Shown here: positions 7,527-16,159 of the stretch, piece by piece
How the letters are laid out: each line of letters opens with the position of its first letter
How positions within the stretch are numbered: position 1 is the stretch's first letter
The notes under the pieces: generated by a model
Seen by the model: the letters and a program-made list of their open reading frames with translations, nothing else
Database searches by the model: none
Told to the model about the DNA's origin: nothing
Program-made: the position numbers and the translations under genes
Assembly: GCA_017395545.1 (NCBI GenBank)
Contig: JAFPUF010000062.1
Coordinates: forward strand, 1 to 40,692
DNA from: Treponema sp.
Lineage (GTDB): Bacteria; Spirochaetota; Spirochaetia; Treponematales; Treponemataceae
Reading direction: 5' to 3'
Length of the DNA: 40,692 nt

Positions 7527-8051
7527 ATGAACGATTTCAATTTCTGCCCGTCCTGCGGCTCTAAAAACATTAAGAACGTGAACATGCGCAAATGGCTCTG
7601 CTCCGATTGCGGCTTTGACCTTTACAACAATGTTGCGTCCGCTGTCGGGCTTGTAATCAGAACCCCGGAAGGAAAAATCCTGCTTGAAAAACGTGCGAAA
7701 GAGCCCCGGAAAGGTTTTCTCGCTTTTCCGGGCGGATTCGTTGACCCGGACGAGAGCGCCGAAGAAGCGTGTATCCGTGAGTGCCGCGAAGAAACTGGCG
7801 TGGAGCCGGTCTCTCTCAAATATATCGCAACTTTTCCGAACACATATCTGTATAAAAACATCCAGTACAAAACCTGCGACATGTTTTTTGAGGCGGAACT
7901 TCCCGAAAATGCAGAGCTGCACGCACAGGAAGGCGAAGTTCTCGGTTTTGAAGAAATTTTCGTAAGAAACGAAGAAGAACTCGCAGCCGTTCCGCTCGCC
8001 TTTGAAAGCGCAAGAAAAACACTTCAAAAATTACTGAACAGCAAGGTATAA
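7527..8051 (+). CDS. Nudix hydrolase with N-terminal zinc ribbon
   Basis: This 174-residue hydrolase should cleave a nucleoside diphosphate linked to another moiety. A zinc ribbon is formed by CPSC (residues 8-11) and CSDC (near 25-28). The complete Nudix box runs from about residue 71, with the G-x5-E-x7-REUxEExGU pattern intact, ending in RECREETGV, so metal binding and catalysis should be retained. The zinc ribbon plus Nudix layout resembles NudC-like NADH pyrophosphatases, but the protein is shorter and lacks a clear NudC signature, so the substrate is open. It sits 3 bp after the GNAT gene and 5 bp before the first DUF262 gene, so the genes are almost certainly cotranscribed. Confidence 0.88.
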   Translation: MNDFNFCPSCGSKNIKNVNMRKWLCSDCGFDLYNNVASAVGLVIRTPEGKILLEKRAKEPRKGFLAFPGGFVDPDESAEEACIRECREETGVEPVSLKYIATFPNTYLYKNIQYKTCDMFFEAELPENAELHAQEGEVLGFEEIFVRNEEELAAVPLAFESARKTLQKLLNSKV

Positions 8052-8056
8052 AAAAA

Positions 8057-10156
8057 ATGAATGAAAATTTAGAGCCCAGATCCGTAAAAAGTTTTGACGG
8101 TTTTTCTTTCAGGATTCCTGACTATCAGAGAGGCTACCGCTGGACTCCCGTAGAAGTTGAAAAACTTCTCAAAGACCTGAACGAATATTTTGAACTCGAT
8201 AACAATGAGCGCCCGGAATTCTACAGTCTTCAGCCGCTTGTCGTTTATAAGGACGGAGACACTTACGAAGTTCTCGACGGACAGCAGCGACTCACGACGC
8301 TTTATCTTATTTACAAATATCTTGGACATCCTCTTTACACTCTTGATTACGACACCAGAAAAGAAAGCAAAGAATACATCTCGCATATCGGTGAAAATCC
8401 TGAAACCGATAAAAAAGCAAAATACGACAACATCGACAACTACCACATTTTCAACGCCTGCGACACGATAAAAAATTATCTCGACAAAGATAAAAACAAA
8501 GAGCGTTTCAAAAAATTCAAAAAATATCTGACGATAGAAGATGACCATTTTCCAGATTTGAGATTCATCTGGTATGACATCTCACCTGAAGTTGCAGAAA
8601 ATCCAGAAGACACAGGCCGCAAAGAAAAAATCTTCTCTCGTCTGAATGTCGGAAAAATCGGGCTTACGAACGCCGAGCTTATCAAAGCTCTTTTTATCAA
8701 CAGAATCTCAAAACAACTGAAGTATCATCCCTCGCTCAACGACAGCGATATATCTCAAACTAAAAAAAATCAGCTGCGGCAGGAACTTGAGACACCTCTT
8801 CGTCTCAGAATCGCAGGCGAATGGGACATGATTGAGAAGTCTCTGAGCGACAAAAAATTCTGGGCCTTTGTTTATGGAGCAGAGGACGGAAAATACGACA
8901 CAAGAATCGAATTCATCTTCGATAATATCGTCGACGCAAAAGGCAAAAAAAGAAATAAGGACGACAAGAATTTCACTTTCGAGAGTTTCCAGGAACTTCT
9001 GAAATCTTTTGACTCTGAAATGAAAAACCTCCATGATGCCGGAAAAGAATATTACGATGCCGTAAGGGAATGTGAGGAAAAACACAAAAACACAATTGAT
9101 TCCGTCTGGCATGAAGTCACCGACACCTTTTACCGTTACCAGAACTGGTACAAAGACAGAACGCTGTATCATCTGATCGGATTTCTCCGGTACCTGAAAC
9201 TTTCATTTTCAGAAATCGATAAAATCAGGTCTGTATCTGAGACCAACACAAATTTTGTCGAAAAACTCAAAGAAAAAATCCGGGAACTTGTTTTTCAGGT
9301 TAAAAAAGAAACGAACAAAGATTCTGGCGAAAAAGAATTCCTCGATATTGAAGAGCTTTCCTATGATGAGCCGGGAGACAAGCAGAAAATCAGGGATGTT
9401 CTGGTTCTATTCAATGTTCTTTCAGTAATGTCACTTGAAAAGACTGAGTTAAAATTCTCTTTCGACGAACTCTACGGAAATTCGTTCGACATCGAGCATA
9501 TCCGCTCACAGCACCCTAAAGAGGCAAAAAAAGGCGACGAGCGTGAAGACTGGATTGTTACAGTCCTCGAATATTTTTCAGGGCTCAACTCAGGAATTCA
9601 CGAAATTCCTGAAAAAAAAGATGAGTCAAAAAAACGAAAAGAAAAAATCGCAGAGTTTTACACGAAGTTCACTCCGGAAGAACTTGCTCCGCTCGAAAAG
9701 AACGTGGTCTGCACATATTTTGACGAAAACAAAGAAGAAAAAACGATAACTGCAAAATATGTCTGCGAGGAACTCAAAAAAATATGGAAAAAAGAGACCT
9801 CTCTCCAGGACGAAAAAATTTTTAGAGAACTCACGACTAAAGTTTTCTCAGAAAAAGACTATGATTCTGACGGAACTCACAAAATCTCAAACCTTGCCCT
9901 GCTTGACTCCAATACAAACCGGGGCTACAAGAATTCATTCTTCCCTGTAAAACGGCACTGGATTCTTGAACGCGAAAAAAACGGATTTTACATTCCTCCA
10001 TGCACAAAAAATGTCTTCCAGAAATTCTACAGCAGCACGCACTTTGATTTGATGAACTGGACTGACACAGATGCACAGGCTTATCTCAACGAAATGAAGG
10101 AGGTTTTCAAAAAATGTCTGGAAACAGCAGCACAGAAACAAACGCAGCAGAAATAA
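8057..10156 (+). CDS. DUF262 + DUF1524 GmrSD-like nuclease
   Basis: This 699-residue protein combines the two halves of GmrSD-type (type IV) restriction enzymes. The N-terminal DUF262 (GmrS/ParB-like) domain has YQRGYRW near residues 23-29 and DGQQRLTTL at 74-82; in characterised members this motif binds and hydrolyses NTP. A second conserved DUF262 block, FSRLNVGKIGLTNAELIKAL, is near 194-213. The C-terminal DUF1524 His-Me-finger nuclease has DIEH at about 478-481 and the asparagine-rich finger (LALLDSNTNRGYKNSFF) near 608-625, so the catalytic set appears complete. Related proteins (GmrSD, BrxU, SspE) restrict phages with modified DNA. The start is 5 bp after the Nudix gene with AAGG in front. 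It overlaps the next gene by 43 bp. The family call is strong; its own target is unknown. Confidence 0.9.
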   Translation: MNENLEPRSVKSFDGFSFRIPDYQRGYRWTPVEVEKLLKDLNEYFELDNNERPEFYSLQPLVVYKDGDTYEVLDGQQRLTTLYLIYKYLGHPLYTLDYDTRKESKEYISHIGENPETDKKAKYDNIDNYHIFNACDTIKNYLDKDKNKERFKKFKKYLTIEDDHFPDLRFIWYDISPEVAENPEDTGRKEKIFSRLNVGKIGLTNAELIKALFINRISKQLKYHPSLNDSDISQTKKNQLRQELETPLRLRIAGEWDMIEKSLSDKKFWAFVYGAEDGKYDTRIEFIFDNIVDAKGKKRNKDDKNFTFESFQELLKSFDSEMKNLHDAGKEYYDAVRECEEKHKNTIDSVWHEVTDTFYRYQNWYKDRTLYHLIGFLRYLKLSFSEIDKIRSVSETNTNFVEKLKEKIRELVFQVKKETNKDSGEKEFLDIEELSYDEPGDKQKIRDVLVLFNVLSVMSLEKTELKFSFDELYGNSFDIEHIRSQHPKEAKKGDEREDWIVTVLEYFSGLNSGIHEIPEKKDESKKRKEKIAEFYTKFTPEELAPLEKNVVCTYFDENKEEKTITAKYVCEELKKIWKKETSLQDEKIFRELTTKVFSEKDYDSDGTHKISNLALLDSNTNRGYKNSFFPVKRHWILEREKNGFYIPPCTKNVFQKFYSSTHFDLMNWTDTDAQAYLNEMKEVFKKCLETAAQKQTQQK

Positions 10157-12567
10157 ACCGTGAAAGTTTTTACACAATTCTCCAGAAATATAAGGTTCTG
10201 ATTCCAGTTATCCAGCGTGATTACGCCCAGGGAAGAGACTCCGCCTCAGAAATCCGCTCAGAATTTCTCGACGAGCTTTATGACTATGTGACTTGCGGAA
10301 AGCGGAACAACGACCTTGATTTCATTTACGGAAACATCGAAAAAAACGAAGCAGACGGAAAAAATATCCTTATTCTGCTCGACGGACAGCAGCGCGTCAC
10401 GACACTTTTTCTTCTTCACTGGTATGCAGCAGTCATCGGGAAAAACGGAACTTTCGATGCTTTCAAAACACTGCTTCTTGACGGCACACACTCAAAATTC
10501 ACTTATGCGACCAGATATTCTTCAACAGATTTTTGTGATTTCCTCGTAAAATTCAAACCGAAAGGAATAGACGAAAGGCCTCTCAGCGAAGTAATTCAGG
10601 ATGAAAAAGACTTCAACGCTCACTGGAGCGAAGACCCGACAGTCATCTCAATGCTGAACATGCTCGACTCGATTCAAAAGGTCTTCAAAAAAGACGAATT
10701 TCAGAATCTTTACGAAACTCTCACCGGCCTTGACGGAAATGCACCCGCAGTCACCTTCCAGTTTCTGAATTTAGACGCCAACAAACTGACCGATGAGCTT
10801 TACATCAAGATGAATTCCCGTGGCCGTCCGCTCACCCGCTACGAGAACTTAAAGTCAAAGCTCCTTAATGAGTACGGAAAACTCGGGAAAGCCGTCCGCG
10901 AAAATACAGCCCGGAAGTTCGACATGGACTGGACAGACTTTTTGTGGAATATCTGGCTCAAAAACAAAAAAATCTTTCCTTCGCCTGTAGTAGACGAAAT
11001 GTTTCTGAGTCTTATTTCAAACCTTTGCATTTCCGAAAATATTCTCTATCAGGTAAAAGAACAGAAAGAAGCAACCTCAGAAGATTTTGCAGGAATTGCA
11101 AAGAAGACAGAGAAACTCATCGCCAAAAAGAATAAAATCGAATACAAAGACCTTCTCACATTTTTCACTCAGGACGAAAACTCGCTATTAAAGGATTTCC
11201 CACAGATTATGGAATTTCTTCTCGCTGATAAATCAGAAGAAAAAATTCTCCAGAAAATTCTTTATGATTTCAGCGACGGCGCCTCTTATCACGACAAGCT
11301 CTTTTTCTTCTGTCATTACAAGTATTTTCTGATCTATAAAAAAACAGACGCAGAATTTTCTGACTGGTTAAAATTTTCTGAGAATGTCCTGAATAATTCC
11401 GAAATCGACAATTCGAAAGATTTTGTGAATGCGATAAACTCGATGAATTCAATTCTTCTTTCTTCAAAAGGAAATATCAGAAACTATCTGATAACCGAAG
11501 ACTTTAAGGAAATTCCGACAGCAGGCCTCTACAGACAGCAGGTCGAAGAAGAAAAAATCAAGGCAATTCTCTCAGTTTCTGAAGACTGGAAAGCTGCGGT
11601 AGACCAGGCAGAACAGGAAATTCAATATCTCAAAGGAGAGCTAAACTTTCCGCTGAAATTCTTTGCAGGAGTTTCACTCGGAACAGTTTCAGAAGACTGC
11701 CGTGCCGGCGAAAAACTCGCACTGTTTAAAGAAGCAGCCTCAAAAATGGGCATAATTTTTGGTAAGTCTGGCTGCACCTGCACAACTTCGCTTTCACGGG
11801 CACTTCTCTCGAAGGGAAATTATCTCAAGCCAATGGGAAGAAACAAAAAAACTCTTTCATTCCTTATCACAGACGGAGGCAAAGCCCGAGATTTGAGCTG
11901 GAAAACATATCTTGGAGATGAAAGGGACGAAAACACTCCGAGAAGGGCGTATTTTTCAGAACTGCTCAAAGACCTGCCGGAAAACTTCTCAAAAGAAAAC
12001 ATGAAGGAAACTTTTGAAGCAATCTGCAAAAATGCGCTTTCAGACCAAAGCCACCCCCTCGAAAAATGGAGGCGTGCATTCATCTCAACCCCTGAAATTT
12101 TCGAGGGAGCACACCTTGGTGAAAAATACAGGTATATCGAAAAAGACAGCGACGATGAGATTTATGTTCTTGTTTCAAACAACCGCGGAAAATATCATTC
12201 AGAACTTTTCAGTCTGGAAAAATATTATGAGCTGAAGAAGGATTTTGCTTTCAGCCCCTTTAAGATCGAATATCTCTCGTATATGGGAAAGGATGCAGAA
12301 CTCGGATTTTATTTTGAAGATTTACCGGAACACGACAGCGAAAAATGCAAATGCAAGTTGTTGTGCGAATACACGGGAGAAGAAAATTATTCTCTGTGTT
12401 TCTGGAATGAAAACACCGGAAGTTACGGCAATATTTCAGAAGATTTAAGAAAAATTCTGGAAGAAAAAGGCTTTTCCGACGAAAAAAACAAAAATGTCTT
12501 TTATAAAAAGAACATCCAGGAAAACAATCTGGAGGCAGAAATCAAGAATCTGCTCTCCACCCTTTAA
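10114..12567 (+). CDS. Second DUF262 protein, unrecognised C-terminal half
   Basis: This 817-residue protein begins with a DUF262 domain: PVIQRDYAQGR near residues 31-41, DGQQRVTTL at 90-98, and the second block KMNSRGRPLTRYENLKSKLL near 231-250. These are the signatures of the NTP-binding GmrS-like domain. After about residue 330 the protein is mostly helical and then mixed. I see no DUF1524 'DxEH' motif or other nuclease signature there, so the C-terminal ~480 residues remain unassigned. The start is supported by a strong AAGGAGG about 10 nt upstream and lies 43 bp inside the preceding DUF262 gene, which points to translational coupling and a physical or functional partnership. A plausible split is that the first protein supplies the nuclease and this one senses or regulates. 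That is inference. Confidence 0.85.
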   Translation: MSGNSSTETNAAEINRESFYTILQKYKVLIPVIQRDYAQGRDSASEIRSEFLDELYDYVTCGKRNNDLDFIYGNIEKNEADGKNILILLDGQQRVTTLFLLHWYAAVIGKNGTFDAFKTLLLDGTHSKFTYATRYSSTDFCDFLVKFKPKGIDERPLSEVIQDEKDFNAHWSEDPTVISMLNMLDSIQKVFKKDEFQNLYETLTGLDGNAPAVTFQFLNLDANKLTDELYIKMNSRGRPLTRYENLKSKLLNEYGKLGKAVRENTARKFDMDWTDFLWNIWLKNKKIFPSPVVDEMFLSLISNLCISENILYQVKEQKEATSEDFAGIAKKTEKLIAKKNKIEYKDLLTFFTQDENSLLKDFPQIMEFLLADKSEEKILQKILYDFSDGASYHDKLFFFCHYKYFLIYKKTDAEFSDWLKFSENVLNNSEIDNSKDFVNAINSMNSILLSSKGNIRNYLITEDFKEIPTAGLYRQQVEEEKIKAILSVSEDWKAAVDQAEQEIQYLKGELNFPLKFFAGVSLGTVSEDCRAGEKLALFKEAASKMGIIFGKSGCTCTTSLSRALLSKGNYLKPMGRNKKTLSFLITDGGKARDLSWKTYLGDERDENTPRRAYFSELLKDLPENFSKENMKETFEAICKNALSDQSHPLEKWRRAFISTPEIFEGAHLGEKYRYIEKDSDDEIYVLVSNNRGKYHSELFSLEKYYELKKDFAFSPFKIEYLSYMGKDAELGFYFEDLPEHDSEKCKCKLLCEYTGEENYSLCFWNENTGSYGNISEDLRKILEEKGFSDEKNKNVFYKKNIQENNLEAEIKNLLSTL

Positions 12568-12579
12568 TCAGGAGAAATT

Positions 12580-13116
12580 ATGACAATCGAACAGATTTTA
12601 TACTTTTCAATGCTCGGTGCTGCCCTGCTCGGATATATCGCAATTCTCTGTACAATTCCGTACAGACGGAAAAAGATTTTGCGCGAGGCCGGAAAACTGA
12701 TTTTACCGCTCAAGGTAAAGTCTTCAAAAAAATGGGTAGCAATCGCCGTCGCCGCCTTTATCCTGCTTCTCGTCGTTCCTTTGCGAAATTACGGCTGGTT
12801 TGTAAACATCGTTCTTCTGGGAACAGCCCTCGTAGCAACGGAGATAGCCGCGCGTGAGGCGGGTGGCAGCGGAAAGGCTGGCATCTACGAAAAGATGCTT
12901 GTATCAGGGACAAATTCAGTTCTTTGGGAGGATATTTATTCACTTCCTACCCTTGCCTATGAAAACGATGAAGAGACAACACAGGTAGACTTCAGGGTTC
13001 TCAGGATAATTCTTAAAAACGGAATCGAAACTCAGATTCTTTTTTCAGATGAAGAAGAACGGAAAAATGCGCTCGAAACAATTATAAAAATAGCCCCTCA
13101 CCTGGATGCCAGATAA
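12580..13116 (+). CDS. Small membrane protein at the end of the DUF262 operon
   Basis: This 178-residue protein is of unknown function. Three hydrophobic segments (about residues 7-26, 50-66 and 70-88) are followed by a cytoplasmic-looking C-terminal domain of about 80 residues, whose strand pattern (SVLWEDI ... LRIILKNG ... ILFSDEEE) resembles small PH-like or DUF5673-type modules. It starts 12 bp after the second DUF262 gene with a good AGGAG site, so it shares the operon. A membrane protein is a common final component of phage-defence operons, but here it could equally be a passenger. No catalytic residues are evident. Confidence 0.7.
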   Translation: MTIEQILYFSMLGAALLGYIAILCTIPYRRKKILREAGKLILPLKVKSSKKWVAIAVAAFILLLVVPLRNYGWFVNIVLLGTALVATEIAAREAGGSGKAGIYEKMLVSGTNSVLWEDIYSLPTLAYENDEETTQVDFRVLRIILKNGIETQILFSDEEERKNALETIIKIAPHLDAR

Positions 13117-13148
13117 GGGGCAAAATTCAAAAAGAACACTGATTAAAA

Positions 13149-13187
13149 GCATCCCCTGCCGGACTGACAGTCGGATGCATTTTTTTT
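13149..13187 (+). terminator. Terminator closing the DUF262 operon
   Basis: GCATCC (13149-13154) pairs with GGATGC (13173-13178). An inner GACTG/CAGTC stem is present, and an A plus eight T follow. Another hairpin, GCCCCT/AGGGGC, spans the end of the coding region at about 13094-13122. The T tract runs into the stop codon of the convergent gene. Confidence 0.75.
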
Positions 13188-13812
13188 AGAATCTGTAGAC
13201 TGCACCGCCGCGGAATGAATATGCATAGGTACCGAAACCATAGTTATATTCAACAAGGGCACCGATCTGTTTTGTGAAGTCGTAACGAGCACCGAAAGTC
13301 AAATTGACTCTGAAACCAATTTCTGTATCAGAATCTTCGACCGTAACATATTTTGAGTTGCTGTAATATTTATACTTCCATGAAATGTGCTGGATAGGCA
13401 AACCAAAACCAAGACCGCCGTACGGAACGAGTTTCTGAAGCGGCTCCGGGAAATCGCTTTCGAAATGCCAGTTAAAGAAACACATTACGCTAGGAGTGAC
13501 TACAACAGTGTCGTAATCCCAGTAACCGGCATAATCTCCTCCGCCGATTACAATCGGGAGCTGACCTTCGAGGGAAAGGCTGAACGGCTTGTTCTCGAAA
13601 ACAGGAAGCTGAAAGCCGAAAGCAGGCATAATCTCAAAGCCGCTGTAGTAAAAATCCGGGCTGTAATAGCTGCTGTTGAAGTCATCATAGTCGATAAAAC
13701 CATGACCGTAGCCAATTGTGAGTTTTCCGTACATTCCTTCTTCTTCAGCGAAAGCCGCAGTTCCAAGACCAAGGAGCAGAACAAATGCCCCAAAAATTTT
13801 TTTAAGATTCAT
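13186..13812 (-). CDS. Outer-membrane beta-barrel-like protein
   Basis: This is a 208-residue exported protein with a type I signal peptide (about residues 1-22, ending AAFA). The mature part is rich in Tyr, Gly and Phe, has alternating hydrophobic residues, and ends in a terminal phenylalanine (AVYRF), the usual C-terminal signature of outer-membrane beta-barrels recognised by BAM. An eight-strand barrel is consistent with the length. No enzymatic motif is visible. An AAGGAG site precedes the ATG. It converges with the DUF262 operon and lies downstream of ilvE, with its own promoter. The function is unknown; a small structural porin-like protein is likely. Confidence 0.7.
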   Translation of the reverse strand: MNLKKIFGAFVLLLGLGTAAFAEEEGMYGKLTIGYGHGFIDYDDFNSSYYSPDFYYSGFEIMPAFGFQLPVFENKPFSLSLEGQLPIVIGGGDYAGYWDYDTVVVTPSVMCFFNWHFESDFPEPLQKLVPYGGLGFGLPIQHISWKYKYYSNSKYVTVEDSDTEIGFRVNLTFGARYDFTKQIGALVEYNYGFGTYAYSFRGGAVYRF

Positions 13813-13824
13813 AAATTTCTCCTT

Positions 13825-13853
13825 ATTACAATAAAATTTATATTAAAAAGCAA
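13825..13853 (-). promoter_or_regulatory. Promoter of the beta-barrel protein gene
   Basis: On the minus strand TTGCTT (13848-13853) is followed by a 17-bp spacer and TGTAAT (13825-13830), just ahead of the AAGGAG ribosome-binding site. Confidence 0.5.
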
Positions 13854-13911
13854 AACGGAAAAGCGATTCCCCGCGTTGCATTCTTAATCTTTTTTAATTT
13901 TCCGCTTTTAT

Positions 13912-14934
13912 TTACTTAATCTCGTAAATCCAGCCTTCAGGAGCTTTCTCTGTTCCCATCTGGATGCCTGTGAGGGTTTCGCGGAGCTTTTTGAGAACCG
14001 GGCCAATCTCGTCCATGCCGCTCGGGACATTGATTTTTGTTCCGTGGTCGTCGATGCAGCCGATTGGGCTGATAACTGCCGCAGTTCCGCACAAGCCGAC
14101 TTCTACGAAATCTTTAAGCTCGTTTTTGTTAACCTGTCGCTCTTCAACTTCGATGTGGAGATAGTCGCGCGCTACCTGAATGAGTGAGCGGCGTGTGATT
14201 GACGGCAAGATGCTGTTTGATTTTGGAGTGACGAGTTTTCCGTCTTTTGTGACGAAGAGGATGTTTGCGCCGCCTGTTTCCTCGATGAATGTGTGAGTAG
14301 CAGGGTCAGTGTACATGTTCTCTGCGAAGCCCTTTTTGTGAGCGTCAACGATGTTGTGAAGGCTCATCGCATAGTTGAGGCCGGCTTTGATGTCGCCTGT
14401 TCCATGAGGAGCGGCACGGTCGAGGTCAGAGAGACGTACAGTGATTGGTTTTACGCCGCCCTTGAAATATGGACCGACTGGTGTAACAAGAATGCGGAAC
14501 TGATATTCTTCTGCCGGTTTAACGCCGATAACTGCGCTTGAACCGAACATATATGGGCGGATGTAAAGAGTAGCACCGCTTCCATATGGCGGAACCCAGT
14601 CGATGTTTGCTTTGATTGTGTCGATGACGGCTTTAATCCAGCGGTCTTTTGGGAAGACTGGCATTTCGAGTCGTTCGCAGCTGTCCTTCATACGGTCAGC
14701 GTTCAAATCCGGTCGGAATGTGACGATTTTTCCGTCTGCTGTTGTGTAAGCCTTGAGTCCTTCAAAACAAGTCTGAGCATACTGCAATACGCCAGCACAT
14801 TCTGAAATTGTGATTGAGTGGTCGCTGGTGAGTGTTCCCTCGTCCCATGCGCCGTTTTTATAATTTGCGACGAAACTTTTTGTAGTTTCCATGTAACCGA
14901 AAGGCAAGTTTGCCCAGTCAAGATTTTTAGCCAT
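13912..14934 (-). CDS. ilvE: Branched-chain amino acid aminotransferase
   Basis: This 340-residue PLP enzyme of fold type IV interconverts leucine, isoleucine and valine with their 2-oxo acids, using glutamate/2-oxoglutarate as partner. The pyridoxal lysine is expected at K183 in the GDIKAGLNYAMS segment. The conserved FEGLKAY lies near residues 57-63 and FIEETGGANI near 216-225. The length fits the eukaryote-like BCAT2 subgroup that many bacteria carry. A GAGG site precedes the ATG at 14934. It is divergent from galE, with no other ilv genes in the window. The family is firm; the preferred substrate is not shown by the sequence. Confidence 0.93.
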   Translation of the reverse strand: MAKNLDWANLPFGYMETTKSFVANYKNGAWDEGTLTSDHSITISECAGVLQYAQTCFEGLKAYTTADGKIVTFRPDLNADRMKDSCERLEMPVFPKDRWIKAVIDTIKANIDWVPPYGSGATLYIRPYMFGSSAVIGVKPAEEYQFRILVTPVGPYFKGGVKPITVRLSDLDRAAPHGTGDIKAGLNYAMSLHNIVDAHKKGFAENMYTDPATHTFIEETGGANILFVTKDGKLVTPKSNSILPSITRRSLIQVARDYLHIEVEERQVNKNELKDFVEVGLCGTAAVISPIGCIDDHGTKINVPSGMDEIGPVLKKLRETLTGIQMGTEKAPEGWIYEIK

Positions 14935-14977
14935 TTTTTACCTCGTCATAAAATTTGCTTAAAAAAGCGATGCAAGA

Positions 14978-15006
14978 AGAATATCACTATAGAAGAAAAG
15001 TATCAA
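14978..15006 (-). promoter_or_regulatory. Promoter of ilvE
   Basis: TTGATA (15001-15006, minus strand) and TATTCT (14978-14983) are separated by exactly 17 bp. The leader is about 35-40 nt before the GAGG-preceded start codon. Confidence 0.6.
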
Positions 15007-15072
15007 TCTCAGTGACTTACTTCTATTTTTTATATTTTTATGATATTTTAAATATGAAAAACAGGAGGAAAT

Positions 15073-16041
15073 ATGAAAGTTTTAGTAATCGGTGGCGCCG
15101 GCTATATCGGAAGCCATGTCGTCAAAGAACTGATGTCGAACGGGCACAAAGTCACAGTTTTTGACAATCTCTCAAGCGGTTTGCGCGAGAATCTCTTTAA
15201 GGAAAATGATTTTATCTACGGGAACATTCTGATTGAGCGCGACCTGGAACAGGCTTTTGCACGGGGATTCGATGCTTTCGTTCATCTTGCGGCATTCAAG
15301 GCAGCAGGAGAAAGCATGGTTGAGCCTGAAAAATACTCAATCAACAATATCACCGGCACCCTCAACATCATGAATGCAGCCGTAAAGCACAACTGCAAAA
15401 TCATGGTATTCTCTTCAAGCGCAGCGACATTCGGCGAACCACAGTATCTGCCGATAGACGAAAATCACCCTCAAAAACCGATTAATTATTACGGATTCAC
15501 AAAACTTGAGATTGAACGCTTCATGGAATGGTATGACCAGCTCCGCGGCCTCAAATTTGCAGCCCTCCGCTACTTCAATGCAGCAGGCTACGATCCTGAA
15601 GGCGTTGTCAAAGGCCTTGAACAAAAACCCGAAAACCTTTTGCCACGCGTAATGGAAGCAGCCCTCGGCGAGCGTCAACTTAAAATCTTCGGAACGGATT
15701 ACGACACCCGTGACGGAACCTGTATCCGTGACTACATCCATGTAACCGACCTTGCCCGCGCACATGTACTGGCCCTGGATTACATCGCAAAAAACAACAA
15801 GAGCCTTAAACTCAATCTTGGAACCGAAAAGGGCACAACCGTCAAAGAAATCATCGATGCCGCCCGAAAAATCACAGGAAAGCCTATTCCGGCTGAAGAA
15901 GCACCACGCCGCCCGGGAGACCCTGCAAGCCTCTACGCGAAATACGACCTTGCAAAAGAACTTCTGGGCTGGGAACCAAAATACAGCGATGTAGAAACCC
16001 TGGTAAAAACAACCTGGGACGCATACACTAAAAATAAATAA
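15073..16041 (+). CDS. galE: UDP-glucose 4-epimerase
   Basis: This 322-residue short-chain dehydrogenase/reductase interconverts UDP-glucose and UDP-galactose. The NAD-binding GGAGYIGSH is at residues 7-15. Catalytic Ser/Tyr/Lys are represented by SSSAATF near 114-120 and YGFTK with Tyr140 and Lys144. RYFNAAG follows near 175, as in true GalE proteins. The length is slightly short of the usual ~335. A strong AGGAGG lies 6-7 nt upstream of the ATG. The gene is monocistronic and followed by a hairpin-rich element. It would serve galactose use and synthesis of galactose-containing envelope glycans. UDP-GlcNAc activity cannot be excluded. Confidence 0.93.
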   Translation: MKVLVIGGAGYIGSHVVKELMSNGHKVTVFDNLSSGLRENLFKENDFIYGNILIERDLEQAFARGFDAFVHLAAFKAAGESMVEPEKYSINNITGTLNIMNAAVKHNCKIMVFSSSAATFGEPQYLPIDENHPQKPINYYGFTKLEIERFMEWYDQLRGLKFAALRYFNAAGYDPEGVVKGLEQKPENLLPRVMEAALGERQLKIFGTDYDTRDGTCIRDYIHVTDLARAHVLALDYIAKNNKSLKLNLGTEKGTTVKEIIDAARKITGKPIPAEEAPRRPGDPASLYAKYDLAKELLGWEPKYSDVETLVKTTWDAYTKNK

Positions 16042-16079
16042 AGGAAAGGGAGTGTTTCTATAAAGCAGGGCGCTCCCGC

Positions 16080-16159
16080 CTGCCTCCGGCAGCCGGTCAG
16101 GCTTTCCGCCGTTACGTGCTGAACGCACTCCATTGCTTCGCAACAGCCCTTACGGGCTG
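16080..16159. repeat. Cluster of four short hairpins between convergent genes
   Basis: This GC-rich stretch lies between the ends of galE and the LRR gene. It contains four consecutive tight inverted repeats: CTGCC/GGCAG (16080-16092), GTGC/GCAC (16116-16128), TTGC/GCAA (16133-16143) and CAGCCC/GGGCTG (16144-16159). There is no T tract. The composition is unlike the flanking AT-rich DNA. It resembles a REP-like or degenerate mobile palindromic element; a role in 3'-end protection of both convergent mRNAs is possible. Confidence 0.5.

Noticed and set aside
7224..8027. 267-codon minus-strand ORF opposite the GNAT and Nudix genes
   Set aside because: It spans the junction of two genes with clear family motifs on the other strand; composition is Phe/Cys rich as expected of a shadow frame.
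10114..12567. A second HNH/DUF1524 nuclease in the 817-residue DUF262 protein
   Set aside because: No D-x-E-H or equivalent His-Me-finger motif could be found in its C-terminal half.
24..12567. Methyltransferase and DUF262 genes as one restriction-modification system
   Set aside because: They are on opposite strands, about 7 kb apart, and separated by unrelated transcription units and a strong terminator.
15415..16143. 242-codon minus-strand ORF opposite galE
   Set aside because: It is a shadow of the well-supported galE gene and has no recognisable domain or start signal.
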